NCBI RefSeq assembly: GCF_015832195.1
Contig: NC_052028.1
Location: 10,521,501-10,585,500 of the forward strand
Origin: Motacilla alba alba
Lineage: Eukaryota > Chordata > Aves > Passeriformes > Motacillidae
Direction: 5' to 3'
Length of the DNA stretch: 64,000 bases
The notes beneath the pieces are model-generated. The model had not been told where the DNA came from, searched no databases, and was given only the letters and a program-made list of their open reading frames with translations. The position numbers were made by a program, and so were the translations under genes. Below, in pieces: positions 51,901 through 64,000 of the stretch (its first letter is position 1; each line of letters starts with the position of its first letter).

Positions 51901-53669
51901 CACACCCCCCGTAACTCGGCTAAGGGAATGTGTGTGTAACTCAGTAGCCCTGATGATCTGCACCATCAGGAACTGTTTGGAAAGATCAAAGTTTCACCCT
52001 TTTCTTTTTAACCAGTAACACCTTCCCTTTTCCCCTGTAGCACCAGCTTTGGTCGTTCTTCATGTAGTATTATCTTCCTCTTCAATATTTAACACTAAAT
52101 AATTTGTGTGCATGGGTTTTAACCTCATTACAAAGCAAAAATCATTCCACATTTCTCCCTGAGACACCAATAAAGCTTTTAAGTGGGACTAGACACACCA
52201 TGGAGGAGCACGCAGATATTTGAAACACGGGAAAGAAGAAAACACAACAGCCCATGGGTTTGTGCTGAGACCTAAATGTGGAACTTATTACTGTGTTTGT
52301 GCAGCAGATGCAATACCCCAGTGTCATTTTCAAAGGAGGCAGATTTTTGTTCTTGTAAAGGGTATGTTAAGAGCAGTATAAAAAAAAATTAAATAAGCTA
52401 GTTTTTCATTTGAGAGTTCAAGCCACAGCTTGAAGGAAAGCTGCTACGCTTTATTTCCCTCACTAGCAAAGCCAGTGGCTCAAAACAGAGTGAAAATCCT
52501 CCCTGCAGTACTCATAAGTAGCAGGGCTATGGATTTACTGCTTCAGAGAGCTAATTCCTACAGCTGCTTCCCAATGCTGCAGCTCCTCATTTCCTCTACA
52601 CTGAAAACACCTGGCTGGGAAAGGACAGCCCTGGGAGACCTGCTTGTAGATGTCAGCCTGGATTTACTCTGCTCAGCCCAAGAGGAAGGAGCTCAGCATG
52701 TGAGATGTATCAGAGATGTACAGCTGAAGTTCTGATTCTGCTACGAGCAAAACCCAAACGAAAATTTTTTGGCTTAATCTGCAGTTGGGGAAAATAATTT
52801 TTAGTTTTTCCTTTTGGCACATGCCTACAAAATCCTTGTATCTAGCCAGGAATTGGTGTTAAAACCCACACAAAAGGTCTGACCACGCCAATACAAAAAG
52901 CCACTAACTGTGTTGGGTGCACCCAACACAAGCAGCTGCAGCAGGGAGCATGTTGCTCACATCAAGCCCTTTCCTCTCTCATCCTTTCCCAGACAGCGCT
53001 TATAGATCTGGGACAGGGCTTCCATGCTTTGGACAGCAAACTTTTTACACTACCATCCCCAACAACGGAGCAAACATCCCAAGCTCACAAAAAGCAAGAA
53101 ACATTCCCAGCCTGGAGTCCCCATGCTGTCACACACCATCCCTTCCCCAGCACCACCTTCTCTCATGGGATAAACTACTCTGTTTGTATTAGGCAAGATT
53201 AATTCATGTAGATTCAGCTGTGCAGCTGCCATAAATCAAAATGAAAGAAAAATATCTAAAGCATAATCCCTGTTTATTTAACGGTTTCTGCCCATGTCTC
53301 TCATTTCTTCTTCACTCCACGCTGGAACCCTGGTAGGGTTTCCCATCAGCTGTGGCCAGTCCATCTGCCAGCCCTGGCCCCATCCCACTGCACTGCCCAC
53401 AGAGGGAATACCACAACCCACCAGTGACTTTATTGGAGGGCTCTGAGTGAGCACACTTGTCATCAGATCCTCGGGCATCTGAAGAGTCACTGCAGCTGCC
53501 TTTCATTGCCCATTAGCACATCAGTGTTTTGTGCACCGGCCGGGCTGTGCCAGGCCATAGCACACAATGGTTCCTGTATGTGCTTATCAAACAACCCGGC
53601 CTAATCCCCATGAAAACATTGGCTGATGAAGTGTGCTGGCGTCTGCAAGCTCTGTGTGGGCTGTTTTTG

Positions 53670-53730
53670 TTCTGCGTGGCTGTGCTTCCCCTCGCACGCG
53701 AGCGGTGCCGGCTCTCCCTGGCCGCGTGGG
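53670..53730. other. Small CpG-rich patch
   Basis: Around eight CpGs fall within about 60 bp, including CTCGCACGCGAGCG (a small inverted repeat, CTCGC/GCGAG) and GGCCGCGTGG, in an otherwise CpG-poor intron. It is too short for a standard CpG island, and no exon with splice sites and a recognisable product could be placed on it. A regulatory element is possible but not shown. Confidence 0.4.
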
Positions 53731-56021
53731 CACACAGAGCTGGTTTTCTCTGCTTTGCAAGGGCTCCTGTCCAGCCTTGGAGCTCACAGCCTGCTGGGGG
53801 GAGCCTCCCAATGTGAGAACAGGATGGAGAGGTGCTTCCATGTCTTTTGAAAGTATGCCACAACAATCTTTAATTTAGCTGGAAAAACCACTTAACATGG
53901 GCTTAATGTTTTATCCGAATATTGCAAGTCTCATTGTGAGACTCTCCCAACAGTTTGTTGCCAACCACAAATCTAGAACCAGTAATAAACCCCTTACTAA
54001 AGCTCATTGTAAAAGATCCCTATAAATCCCACAAATACCTGCTGTGGTTCATCTTCTCACAAGTACAACAGTGAATCTCAGATGCATATGGGTTACTTGC
54101 ACCTCCAAACAATTTTAGCACTATCTGGAACAGAGTTTTTGGACAACAAATTCCCTGAAAGTGAATATTGCACTGTTGTAATATTTTTCACAGACATGAT
54201 TATTCTTATGTCAGGTGCTCTAAGTAAAAGTTAAAGCTTTTTCAGAGGGAAGAATACTCAGATCCTGCTCTTTCCCTCATCCCAGTTATCTACAGCACAC
54301 TTTGACTCTTCAGTGTCAGAACATCTTGGACTCAAAGGCAGATAAAAGCCCTACCAAGCTGTCCAGTCCATCACAGACCTGTTCTGCATCTCCTGAGTCA
54401 CAAAACTGTCATCCAGAAGTGCATGAGAGAAAAAAAAATTACTCTTTTTTAAACATAGAATTTACTTTAGGTGATTTCTGGTAAACTGTGCCAGACAATC
54501 CCACAGCTGGGACGTTTTCCACACACATCTATCATCTTTGCCTTTGAGGAGGCAATGTGCTGTCACAACTTGGCCAGTGCTTTCAAGCTGAACCCAAGCC
54601 AATCTAGAGCTGTTATTGTTGGGCTTCTGAGCCTGGAGGAAACACTAACAAATGACAATTTCCAACTTGCTAGAGGTAAAATGCCTGACTTCTCTGCCTT
54701 GGCTTTGCCACTTATGTAGAACCAGCAGGGCTGAGGGTGAAGCAACTTTTTCTATGAAGACACTTCATCTAAAGGTCCTTCCCCTGCTTTTTGCCAGTGA
54801 GACCACAGCCATGAACTAGCTCCCCACATTGCAGTAATTACCCCGAGGCCGCCAAAGCATTTCTGCACTTTATAGATAGGAGACAAAGAGACAACAATTT
54901 GTCAAGCTTCGTTCACACTGGGGGAATGGGTAGAAACCAAACACAAGTGCTCGGGTCCACAGCTGGATTCTTCACTGAAGGAGGAAGGAGTTCACTGTCT
55001 CTTTTTCCATCCAAGCTTCATGAACCCAGCTTGATGAAAATTACATCCAACCTGCAGGGTCCTGTTCTAAGGCAATAGGTGAATAATTGCCAATTAACTA
55101 TGCTTTGAAATATTTGTTTTTCAGCAAAGGAGTCTGTTTTTCCACGCTGTGTGTGCAAGTACACACAATAAGAACCAGACCCATCCTGGGTGGTATGGAG
55201 ACAGTAAACTCATCAGGAACAGTGTACTCTACCATATGAGACATCGTTTTATTTGATGCCAAAGAGGAAAAGGGGGTGGGAGGAAGGAGGATATGTAGTG
55301 AGTTTTCTCCCTCCTCTCTCTGCCCAGGCACGATCAATTTTTGTAAACTCACAGTGGAGCCTGTTTCCACCCAAAGGGCACTCATGCAGCTCTTGGACAT
55401 ATGTTCTACGTCTCAACAAAACATCATCAGAAACAACAGACAACAAAAACAACAGCCCCTTCTCCTGAAATTTCTATTAGGAACATTACTGAAAGGGTTA
55501 AAAGTGATCAGTAAGGATCCTATAAGATGGTCTACAGCACTTAAAAAGAAAAAAATCTATAAAAATATGTACAATCCCAATATTATGAAGTTATGTTCAC
55601 AATGAAGAGCTAAATCACCAGAGCCAAAAAGTAGTGAACAATTTTGTTCTCAGTGCACTTCTATTATAACGTGTTTTACAACCCCTTGACTGACGTCAAA
55701 TTCAATAACACATCATTAATAGGATTTTTGTTCAGCTTACACTCAGATGTTTTTCCTGTTTTAAATCTCTCCTTATAAATCTCAAATTAGATTTTATACA
55801 AGGAGATTTATCAAGGTTTAAAATAAAATATGAACATAGCTGATGCTTGAATTGATACACCATAAAGACGCAGCAGGATGAGTTTTTATCACAGACAGGA
55901 TGCAAGTTAACACATCACAGCCCTGTGCTATGGTTATTGCCAGGTAGGACCAGCACCATCACTCCCAGCAACTTCTTCAAAGGGAGAAGGAAATCAGAGA
56001 AGCAATAACTCCACAAGGAAA

Positions 56022-56087
56022 ATGTGAATAAAAACGTCTATTTATGTGAATAAATACTTCTATGTGAATAAAAACTTCTATTTATTA
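56022..56087. repeat. Short imperfect tandem repeat, 3 copies (18-22 bp)
   Basis: Units starting near 56024, 56046 and 56064 share GTGAATAAA, an A or T base, ACTTCTAT (ACGTCTAT in the first), with or without TTAT. Lengths are 22, 18 and 22 bp, so one unit has lost four bases. Confidence 0.88.
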
Positions 56088-56218
56088 GACAAAGATTGCA
56101 ATGTAACAAGGCTGAAAATGATGAAAGCTCTCTCATTTTCATGTGCTCCCACCAGAAACCAGTGTGGCAACAGGTCACTCCTCAGTTCATCTGCAACCGT
56201 AGTATCTTCATGCAGGGG

Positions 56219-56234
56219 AAAAAAAAAAAAAAAA
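56219..56234 (+). repeat. Poly-A run (A16)
   Basis: An uninterrupted A homopolymer follows CATGCAGGGG. It lies about 130 bp after the short repeat at 56022. No retrocopy was recognised. Confidence 0.85.
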
Positions 56235-58218
56235 GATTAAGAGGTAGCTAAATGAAACCTTAAAAAGGACTGGTAATAAGTTGACCAAGAAGAGGCACAA
56301 AGAGGACAGCCAGAGCATGCTGCTACCTGAGCCCTAGGAAAATGGGAAAGATAAAAGTTCGGCCTGGCAGCCAGGAGAAACATCCCATCAGGACGATATA
56401 TGAGATCACCATGTAAGTTCCCATAGGGAGAGAGAGTAAAGCAGTTTCTTACTACTTCTAAAATCACCCAGAGAGCTTTGTGGGAGGGCATAATCCTGCA
56501 CAGGAGAAACCAGAATTGAGGCAATATTAGGGTGATCAAGGAGGTTTATCATTATGCACCGCCAGCAGGTTTGCTTATGCCACGGCAGAACCAAGGCCCA
56601 ACAATCTCTCAAGCAGAGATATCCCCCCAGCAGGACACATGGGCAGAGTGCCCTGTGCCTCCCCTGTGCAGCCCAGAATAGCCCTGGGATTCTGGATGGA
56701 GCCATCCTCACACAGAGACTGTGAGAGGGATGGTGGGGAAGCACAGAATTAGAAAAGAACAGCAATAGGCACCATGCACTTTACCTCCAGGTGATTGGTA
56801 GGGGGCCAGAACATGTTGGAAACAACTATATTTTTTACTGTTCAATAGAGATTGAAGTACTTGTTAATGAGTGCCTGGCCCCGAGCCCGCTGCTGGGGAG
56901 ATGTCAATCAGTCTGGCCAACATGCCCAGCAGTAGGAGAGATGTAGAAGCCAGGCTCTGGGGAAAAGCCAGATTTATAATTGCAGAAAAAACTTTGTGAG
57001 AAGGTTAAAAAGAAACCCAAAATATTGGTTTTGAGTCAGGATAAGGGTTTGTGGCATGGTGGCAGGAAAGGGTGCCTGGGAGCGGGAAGCCCATCAAAGT
57101 GAGGGCTGCAGCTCAAACTGGAGTGCACAGCAGCCACCCTGGCACGCACCAAACCATCGCTGTCTCACCCAAGACCAGCAGCATTCCCACGTCAGCCCCA
57201 GGAGGCTGGAGAGCGTGTGATTGTGTGTGCCAGCAGGACAGCAATGACAGACGTGCCGTGGACTGAGGAGCAGAAATACCCACCAAAACACACCAGCACC
57301 AGGAAGGCAATGGGGGATGACAGCTGGGTCACATCTGACTTGTTCTAATTTTTTTTGGAGCCTGTCCCACCAGTCGCTCCAGCATGAAGCAATGATGGAG
57401 CAGCAGGAGAGGATCAGCAACCCCAGCACCAAGGTATTTGTGAGTGCTGATGAGGGTGGCTTGGCCATAACTCATCTCTGCCACGTAAACACCACAAGAG
57501 AGATGAACCAGTGGAGGAAGATGCTAATAAAACATCAATACGCTGGTGTTACATTAGTGTGTGACTGCAGAAGGACTATGTTGACATGTTGACATTGAGG
57601 GAGAAAACGCAGCACTGCCTCAGCCCCACAACTCATCTTTGCAGTCCCCTCCCCTCAGCAAACCTTCCTCCAGCTCAAACTCGTCCTATCTGCAAATAAA
57701 TGAAAACCAAACTTGGACTCTCAAATGACTAATTTTAGTTTTGGATTTGTTCCTCTATTTTTTCCCTCCCCTAAGAAAAAGGAATAAGGCTGTAAGGTAT
57801 AATGAAAGCAGCATGTGAAAGCAATAAACCAACTGCAGAGCAACCTAAACACCCATGTGTTGCTGATGTGAATTCTGTGAGTTGGGGGAGATGCACAGCT
57901 CAGCTCTGGCTTGCCCATGCAGCAGCACCCACAGCCTGCACCAGAGACAGGCACATCCCTGCAGCCAGACCAAACTGCCATGTGCTGCAGAATGCTATAA
58001 CACACCATTGCCCACGTAGATTCTCTCCTGGTACTGCTCACTCCACTTCTGGACATGACTTGAGAGGTGTTTCCCCATCCCCAGTGGCACTCTTTGGTCA
58101 GCTGAGAGTCTCAGTCGATCTGGGGGGTGGATACACAAACTGCCTGGGCAAACTCCTTTTCCCTGTAAGGTCTGACAGAGCCCAGACACCTCTGCTTGCC
58201 ATGTCACACTAAAGCAAA

Positions 58219-58720
58219 GTGTGGAGCTCTGCATCCAGAGCTGGGGCCACCAACATAAAAAGGACATGGACCTGTTGAAGAGACCAGAGCAGGGCACGAA
58301 GGTGCTCAGAGGGCTGGAGCAGCTCTGCTATGGGAAAGGCTGAGAGACCTGGGGCCGTTCAGCCTGGAGAAGAGAACACTGCAGGGAGACTTTAGAGCCC
58401 CTTCCAGTGCCTAAAGGGACTCCAAGAGAGATGGAGAGGGACTTTGGACAGGGGCCTGGAGTGACAGGACAAGAGGAAAGGGCTTCAAACAGAGAGGGCA
58501 GGGTTAAGTGGGATACATGAAATAAATTCTTCCCTATAAGGGGTGAGACCCTGGCACAAGTTGCCCAGAGAGGCTGTGGCTGTCCCACCCCTGCAAGTGT
58601 TCAAGGTCAGGTAGGGTGGGGCTTCTGGTCTAGCAGAAGGTGTCCCTGCCCACGGTAGGGGCAGATATGACTGGATGATCTTTATGCTCCCTTCCATCCC
58701 AAACCATTCTGGGATTCTAT
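58219..58720 (+). mobile_element. CR1 LINE 3' portion, longest copy in the window
   Basis: About 500 bp follow the CR1 order: a TGCATCCAGAGCTGGGGCC block, AAGGACATGGACCTGTTG, a GGGCTGGAGCAGCTCTGCTA block, GTTCAGCCTGGAGAAGAGAA, and AGTGACAGGACAAGAGGAAA. GTTGCCCAGAGAGGCTGTGG, a TTCAAGGTCAGG block and TCCCTTCCATCCCAAACCATTCTGG end it. It contains no intact reading frame of note and is 5'-truncated near 58219. Confidence 0.94.
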
Positions 58721-61700
58721 TTGTGTGTCTGGGGTCGTCGGATCCTTTTCCCAGAGCTGCAGCACCATGGCATAGCCTTCTGCTCCATGAGCTTGAAAGG
58801 CCCAAATACACAGCAGCATGTCTGTGCTTTCAGTCAACATGGGAACATTTCCAAAAGGAAAACCACAAAAAGCGTGCCTCTTAACACAGGAGACCCCAGC
58901 ACCAACAACAGGCTTTTATCAATTAAAAAAACCCAACAAAACAGCTCCCAAATCCTCCATGCAAGAGTCAGCTCTGCTTTCAGATGGTGTTTCTGAGATA
59001 AACTTGCCTTAGGTACAGCAGGTAAGGAAAAGTTCATCCCTTGGGTCGTTGAGTGTCACAATATTTCCCATACTACACCAAATGTGAACACATTGTGCTT
59101 TATGGAGATCAAACTGAGTAATTAGAAATGCAACACTCCAACAACATTGACTTCATCTGGATTCTTCTCTCTGCATTTCCAAACAATATGGGAAGTATTG
59201 ACTTGTTAAGGTGAAGGACATCTGTGCATTTCAACAAAGTCAATATAGCTCTAGCAATGACTGCTAACCTAGAAGGGCCTGTGATCACAAAAACAAGCCA
59301 TTTATTCACCACATGGCTCAGGGGAGATTGTGGTGAGCTTCCCTGTGCCTTTGTCAGCTTGAAAACCCAAGTAGAGCTCAGCTGAAAACCAGATGCTCCT
59401 GCTACTGAGTGACCTCTCCTGGGTAAATCAAGTGCAGGAAACTCAGTCCCGTTGGCACAGCTGAGGCTCAGTCCAGTACCAAACACTTGCATCTGTGAGC
59501 AGAACTGGACCAAGAGCCCACCCCAGCAAGCCCTCTGTGTTGCAAAACTTACATCCTCACCCTTTCTTCACAGCAGCAGGCTTGACGTTCTGTTTTTTGT
59601 CTAGAAAACAAACAGTTGGCCACATACAGCCTTGGTTCCTCTATGTGGTAAAAAGGCTGCTGCAATTACTGCAGTGTGCAAGACAAGAAGCATCTCCTTG
59701 GGTGACAGCGCCAGTGGTACCCGACCAGGACCTGGCCCAGGCTCAGAAGAGCCATTTCCATGTGCTATTTACAGTAACCAAGTCAGTTTCCAGCCCATTT
59801 CACCACGCAGAGCTGCAGACGCTACTTGTGCTGGTATTGCTGCTGTGAGATGCTTTGGTTGGATGACAGCTTGAAATAACTCCCTGCTCCAGCAGGGTAA
59901 CCAAGAGCAGACCTTGGCTCCTGCTTCTTGCCACTCCTTTGTAGTGCTGGATCCCAAAATAGAGCTGGGGATATGTTTCAAAGTTCTGAGGTTTTTGTTG
60001 TTGTTGCTTTTCAAACCCCGGTCTCCGAGCCCATTTGCAAAACCACAGACCAAACACAAGTCGTGATATTTTGTGGCAAGATTAAAAAAAAAAGCCTGGA
60101 AGGATCTCTTGGTAAACTACGCACACAGCATTTCAAAGCCACGTATAACGTCGTTATGTAGTAAATCAAAATGACTTCAGCATTCAAGCAGCACAGTATT
60201 CCATGGCTGTTGCACTGCAGAATTTACAGTCATCCCAAACATGAAACGTGGGCTGGGATCACGCAAGGGGATCTGCAGCCCCAGGACGTGCACGGAGCAT
60301 CCCCAGCTGCAGCAGGGTCACAGGGACAGAGGAGCTTCCTCGCATGACGGAGCACGTGGAGCTGGGGCTGTGGCCAGCACTCCCCTACATGCACCTACAC
60401 CTCGCCTTTCTCACTAAATAAGCAGCAAAAAAGCAGGAAAATAATGTTTTTAGTCCCTGGAAAGGTGTTCATATTTTTAACACAAGGAAGCATCTCATCT
60501 GCACACACATGCACACAGGAAAATTGCATCAACTCTATCTATTAAAAAAGTCACATATGCATGCGCAAGAGAAACATTTTGCATTATAATGCAGATCATT
60601 CAGAGTGAAGGATGGTAGTGAGTTGAAAACATGGTAAGTTAATTCTTCAGCCACGAATACAAAGCTACAGTTATTTCTTCCTTCCCTTTCATGGAAAGTA
60701 GGGGGGAAAAAATAACCCCCATGAGCCCCCAGTGATGGAGAACTCGAAGCTTGTGTGGTTTCCCAGCAGAAGCTCTTCCTGGTGAGCCCCAAAAGTCCTC
60801 TCCAGGGTTCCTTCCCTTCTACAGCTTCCTGCTCTCTGCTTGCCACTGGCATGTGCAGGATTAGACCCAGGGCAAACAAAGGGGAAAAGAGAAGGTGCTA
60901 GATTTCCAGGCACCCATCACTGTCCCTCAGGATGCCCTGCTGCTGCTGAGCTGTCAAGGCTGCTGGTTCAGCTCCCCTTCCCTTGCTGAACAGTTGGGAA
61001 CAGAGCTTTTCTGGAGTGGCTTTGTGCCCTTGAGTTACATGGCCAAAGAAGAAATAAATGTTGTTTACACCAACCAACATTTCCTGTTGATTAAGTTTTC
61101 GACCAGACCCTTTCTTCTTGAAATCAGGATATTATATCAAACACATTCAAGTCACAAAAAAAAATTTGTATTCCCCAACAATCTTTTAACAACACTGCAC
61201 AAACTATCACTTTTTCCTTAAAAGTAGTTTTGCCAAGGACTTCTGCTGCATCCTTTTCCACCAGCCCACACAAGCACTATCTTGCTCACACAGGTGCCTG
61301 GGCACAGCCAGCACAGCTCCACACAAAGTAAGATTAAAATGCTAAAACAGGCATCGTTTCAGATACAAAATGTCCTTTCAATCCTGCCTTACTGGGTTGT
61401 TTCAACCCTGACCTTGGTCTGCTGGACTTCTTAGAAACAGGGCCTTCAAACCTAATTCAGAATTATTCCCTGGTGAGCTGCCAAAGACAACACCACCACC
61501 GAGGTCCATTAATTGGCACAGTTCCTAGAAAGACCCCTGTAATTCCCCAAATTGTACATTCTCTATGGATGAAAAGGAAAACAAATAGTACACCCAGGCT
61601 TTTTTTCCTGAAAATATCCTCTTTGGAAAACTATTGTGCTTGGAGCTATGCCACTCAAATTCATCAGAGGGGAGAATCTGTTTATTTGCACATCAAGTAC

Positions 61701-62189
61701 ATTTTATTGTTTCTGGCCATCAGTATGTAAATTGTCAAGTATAAATTCATTTTTCCACTAGCTTAAGTTTTTCTCTGCTCTATAATTGCCATAATCCAAG
61801 AAACAGCTTGTGTTTCAAAGAATGCCATTTTAGCATGCTACAATCACATATGATCAGAAAATCTGATTAGAAAAATCTCCTACTGGTATTTAGGATCTTA
61901 TTTTTCAGCTGACTCAGAACAAACCTCTCCTCGGCTCCAAGAGATACTTCACATGTCTTAAAATAAAATCTTTATTGAAAAAAACCAATGACTAATGACT
62001 ATTTTTTCTGTGCTGATAAAACCAGGCATGCACACATATTCTTCTGTCAATGGCACCATTCCAGTGCTCAGATTAATCAATTCCTGCACGGTCAGAAATG
62101 TTTCAACACAGCACAGTTACCAGTTTAAAGCAATGCACATGAAGAGAAAGTCAGGAAAATCAGAACTCCAAAAAGACAGAAGAAAAGAA

Positions 62190-62363
62190 AGCCCCAGGGA
62201 GGGGTCTGGAACAAAGAGCAATCACTTGACAGACTTCAAGAAGCTTTTGGACAACACTGGCAAGCACATGGTAGGATTTTGGGGTCATCCTGTGGTGAGC
62301 CAGGGGTTGGACTTGATGATCCTTATAGGTCCTTTCCAACTCAGGATATTCTAAGATTCCATG
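62190..62363 (+). mobile_element. CR1 LINE 3' end fragment
   Basis: A GCCCCAGGGAGGGGTCTGGA block is followed by a CTTCAAGAAGCTTTTGGACA block. GGTTGGACTTGATGATCCTT, ATAGGTCCTTTCCAACTCAGG and a terminal ATTCTAAGATTCCATG tail complete it. This is a shortened CR1 3' end in plus orientation. Confidence 0.92.
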
Positions 62364-64000
62364 AGCCTAATCCATGGGGCAGAAGACCTGACCATGTCCC
62401 AGGAGGTTTGGGTTTACCCACTGCTGCCCTTCAGTAGCAATTTGCTCAAGGTTACAGCGCTGTCGCCTTCAGCAAGACATTTCTTTTTGAGCCTACACTT
62501 CTTAAAAGGGTTTTTAAATTGGTAAATACTAATTTGTTCAGGACAAGGCATATCTTCCTGTAGTTTAGGTAACTATCTGGCTCTGCAGTTCTTAATTAAA
62601 TGCTGCTGCTACTAATGAAAGCATATAGGGATAAGGAATGGAATTAATTTACTCCTCAGTTGCCCAATAGCAGCTTTTAGTAATTGCAGACAATTCAAGG
62701 CTATACATGTAACTGAGAAAGACCCAGCTATCCTTGGACAGGGCATAAGTTTCTTTCAAGCTGCAAAACGAGCAAATAATTAATTTTGAAAACAAATTAC
62801 TTCATGTCCTTCCAATTCTCCAAAGGTGTGCATCTTGCCTTGTAACAGATAGAAAATCAAAGGGTCTGACAATACCAGATTTTGATACAGAAAATAAATA
62901 AAACAGGTAAAAGCACACAGCTAGGATTGAGAGCTGTTTATCCTTCATGTTCCACACAATATTCTGCTTTCCTGCCCATAAGAGCAAAATACTACAGCAG
63001 GCCTTGGCGATGGACACTTCAGTGTGATTCTGATGGGATTTCTACTAGCCTCTATGGGACAGGACAAAGGGGTATCTATTTCAGAATTAAAGCCTGCTTT
63101 TCAACAACAAAAGCTCCACATTAATGCTGTTACATTTCATTGAAGGCTTTAGAATTGTGCACAGCAGTGATCCATCAGATCAAAATGCACAGTGCTTTTT
63201 TGTGATCTCCATAACTATGATGCTTTGTGGAGGATTTCCCTCACACTTACATCCAAAACTCAGGCTTCTGCGTACAAAAATATTTTCAGAAAATCCCCTT
63301 TTGGTAACAAGGAACAACACTTCCATTTCACAGGAGAGACATGAAAATACATTTAGAAAAGAATTTTCTTTCTGCATATAAGTTTAAAACAGAGTGACAA
63401 ATCACTGCCTGTTTTGAAATAACCAGTATCCCTGAGGCTCAGGAACAGCAGCACTTGCAGGCTGAAGTGTTCTTTTTATGAGCAAACGACTTATGCCAAG
63501 TCAATTTTGTATATTATAAAGCTGTTATGAAGTGTAACTACTATGCAATATAAGCAAGACCTAAACCTATAAGAAAAGAGGGTGGGTTTTTGTAATCAAA
63601 ACCAAGGTGCAGATAATTTCTTTTCCAGAGTTTTTCCACATATAGTCCCAGTGACTGTAGGCAAGACTTAATAGGCTGAACACATAACTAAAGCCAATTT
63701 CAGACCCAAGTTTAAGAAGCTTTTACTTTAAGAGTAATTTTGTCACCATCTGAAGGAAAAGGACTGAAGGAAAAGGAGGACAATTGTGTGACTATTTTAG
63801 TCTGCTCTCTGAAAACACTGCTGCAGAAGTAGAATTTCCAGTAAAACCCTAAGCCTGAGTGTGAGGACTCAGACTACATGTACAAGTTTGTGATGTTCTC
63901 TGGAACTTATGTCATACATTAGGGTTTGGCAGTAGCCTTACTTCCTTCTCATTTTCTGTTCTTCATTAAAACATGTTGGGAACAGGGCTTAGGTTGTTCA

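Larger units (their letters stand above)
9074..64000 (-). other. COL23A1: Large upstream intron (3' part, at least 54.9 kb)
   Basis: Everything above the 45-nt exon appears to be one intron; no upstream exon was found. I looked on the minus strand for the expected preceding coding region, a Cys-containing linker ending in Pro-Pro and a split Gly. I found no convincing candidate. In mammals COL23A1 is a very long gene with very large 5' introns, so this is expected. The stretch holds six CR1 fragments, one 212-bp tandem duplication, small local duplications and poly-A/T runs. Long intervals of unique-looking AT-rich DNA remain (for example 11.2-16.9, 17.1-23.8, 24.6-33.6 and 34.1-58.2 kb), in which I can name no gene. 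Confidence 0.6.

Noticed and set aside
57094..57468. Minus-strand ORF with a membrane-anchor-like segment, considered as an endogenous retrovirus envelope remnant
   Set aside because: One hydrophobic stretch is not diagnostic. No LTR boundaries, polypurine tract, primer-binding site or other retroviral gene was recognised around it.
1..64000. tRNA, rRNA and small RNA genes
   Set aside because: No tRNA B-box (GGTTCGAATCC-like) with a matching A-box, no rRNA core sequence and no obvious miRNA hairpin was recognised by eye. A covariance-model scan would be needed to exclude short ncRNAs.

Overview
The window reads as vertebrate nuclear DNA, almost certainly from a bird. It carries several CR1-type LINE 3' ends, recognisable by their shared 3' block ending in (ATTCTATG)-like repeats. 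It is AT-rich and sparse in coding sequence, with short microsatellites and no Alu/L1-type repeats. I cannot name the species; a songbird is only a guess.

The only coding sequence I can support is a piece of one collagen gene on the minus strand. A 45-nt exon (8996-9040) encodes GPPGRRGKPGRRGEP, with glycine codons split across both of its boundaries. It has a consensus branch site, a pyrimidine tract, an AG acceptor and a GTAAG donor. This peptide is almost identical to the start of the first triple helix of collagen XXIII as I remember it (COL23A1; human GRRGKPGRRGDP followed by GPP). It fits the relatives COL25A1 and COL13A1 less well. Downstream in transcription, 8.2 kb away, a strong acceptor and a strong donor bracket only 8 nt (784-791). 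In the phase left by the 45-nt exon these 8 nt read Gly-Pro-Ala, which continues the collagen repeat. I call this a probable microexon.

The layout along the minus strand (high to low coordinates) is as follows. Positions 64000-9041 are the 3' part of a large upstream intron (at least 54.96 kb). Next come the 45-nt exon, an 8.2-kb intron, the microexon, and the start of the following intron (783-1). The intron upstream of the microexon contains a 13-copy, 34-bp minisatellite (1374-1824) that is G-rich on the transcribed-sense strand, a 3-copy 37-bp repeat (6326-6436) and a perfect 26-bp TA-rich palindrome (3975-4000). The large upstream intron contains six CR1 fragments. It also has an apparently perfect 212-bp tandem duplication (33650-34093), a few small tandem duplications, a G-quadruplex motif, a small CpG-rich patch and possible MIR relics.

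I see no second protein-coding gene, tRNA, rRNA, CRISPR array or prokaryotic feature. The longer open reading frames are either minisatellite artefacts or unsupported intronic ORFs. Nothing here is convincingly a new biological system. The best leads are the collagen microexon and its G-rich repeat neighbourhood.
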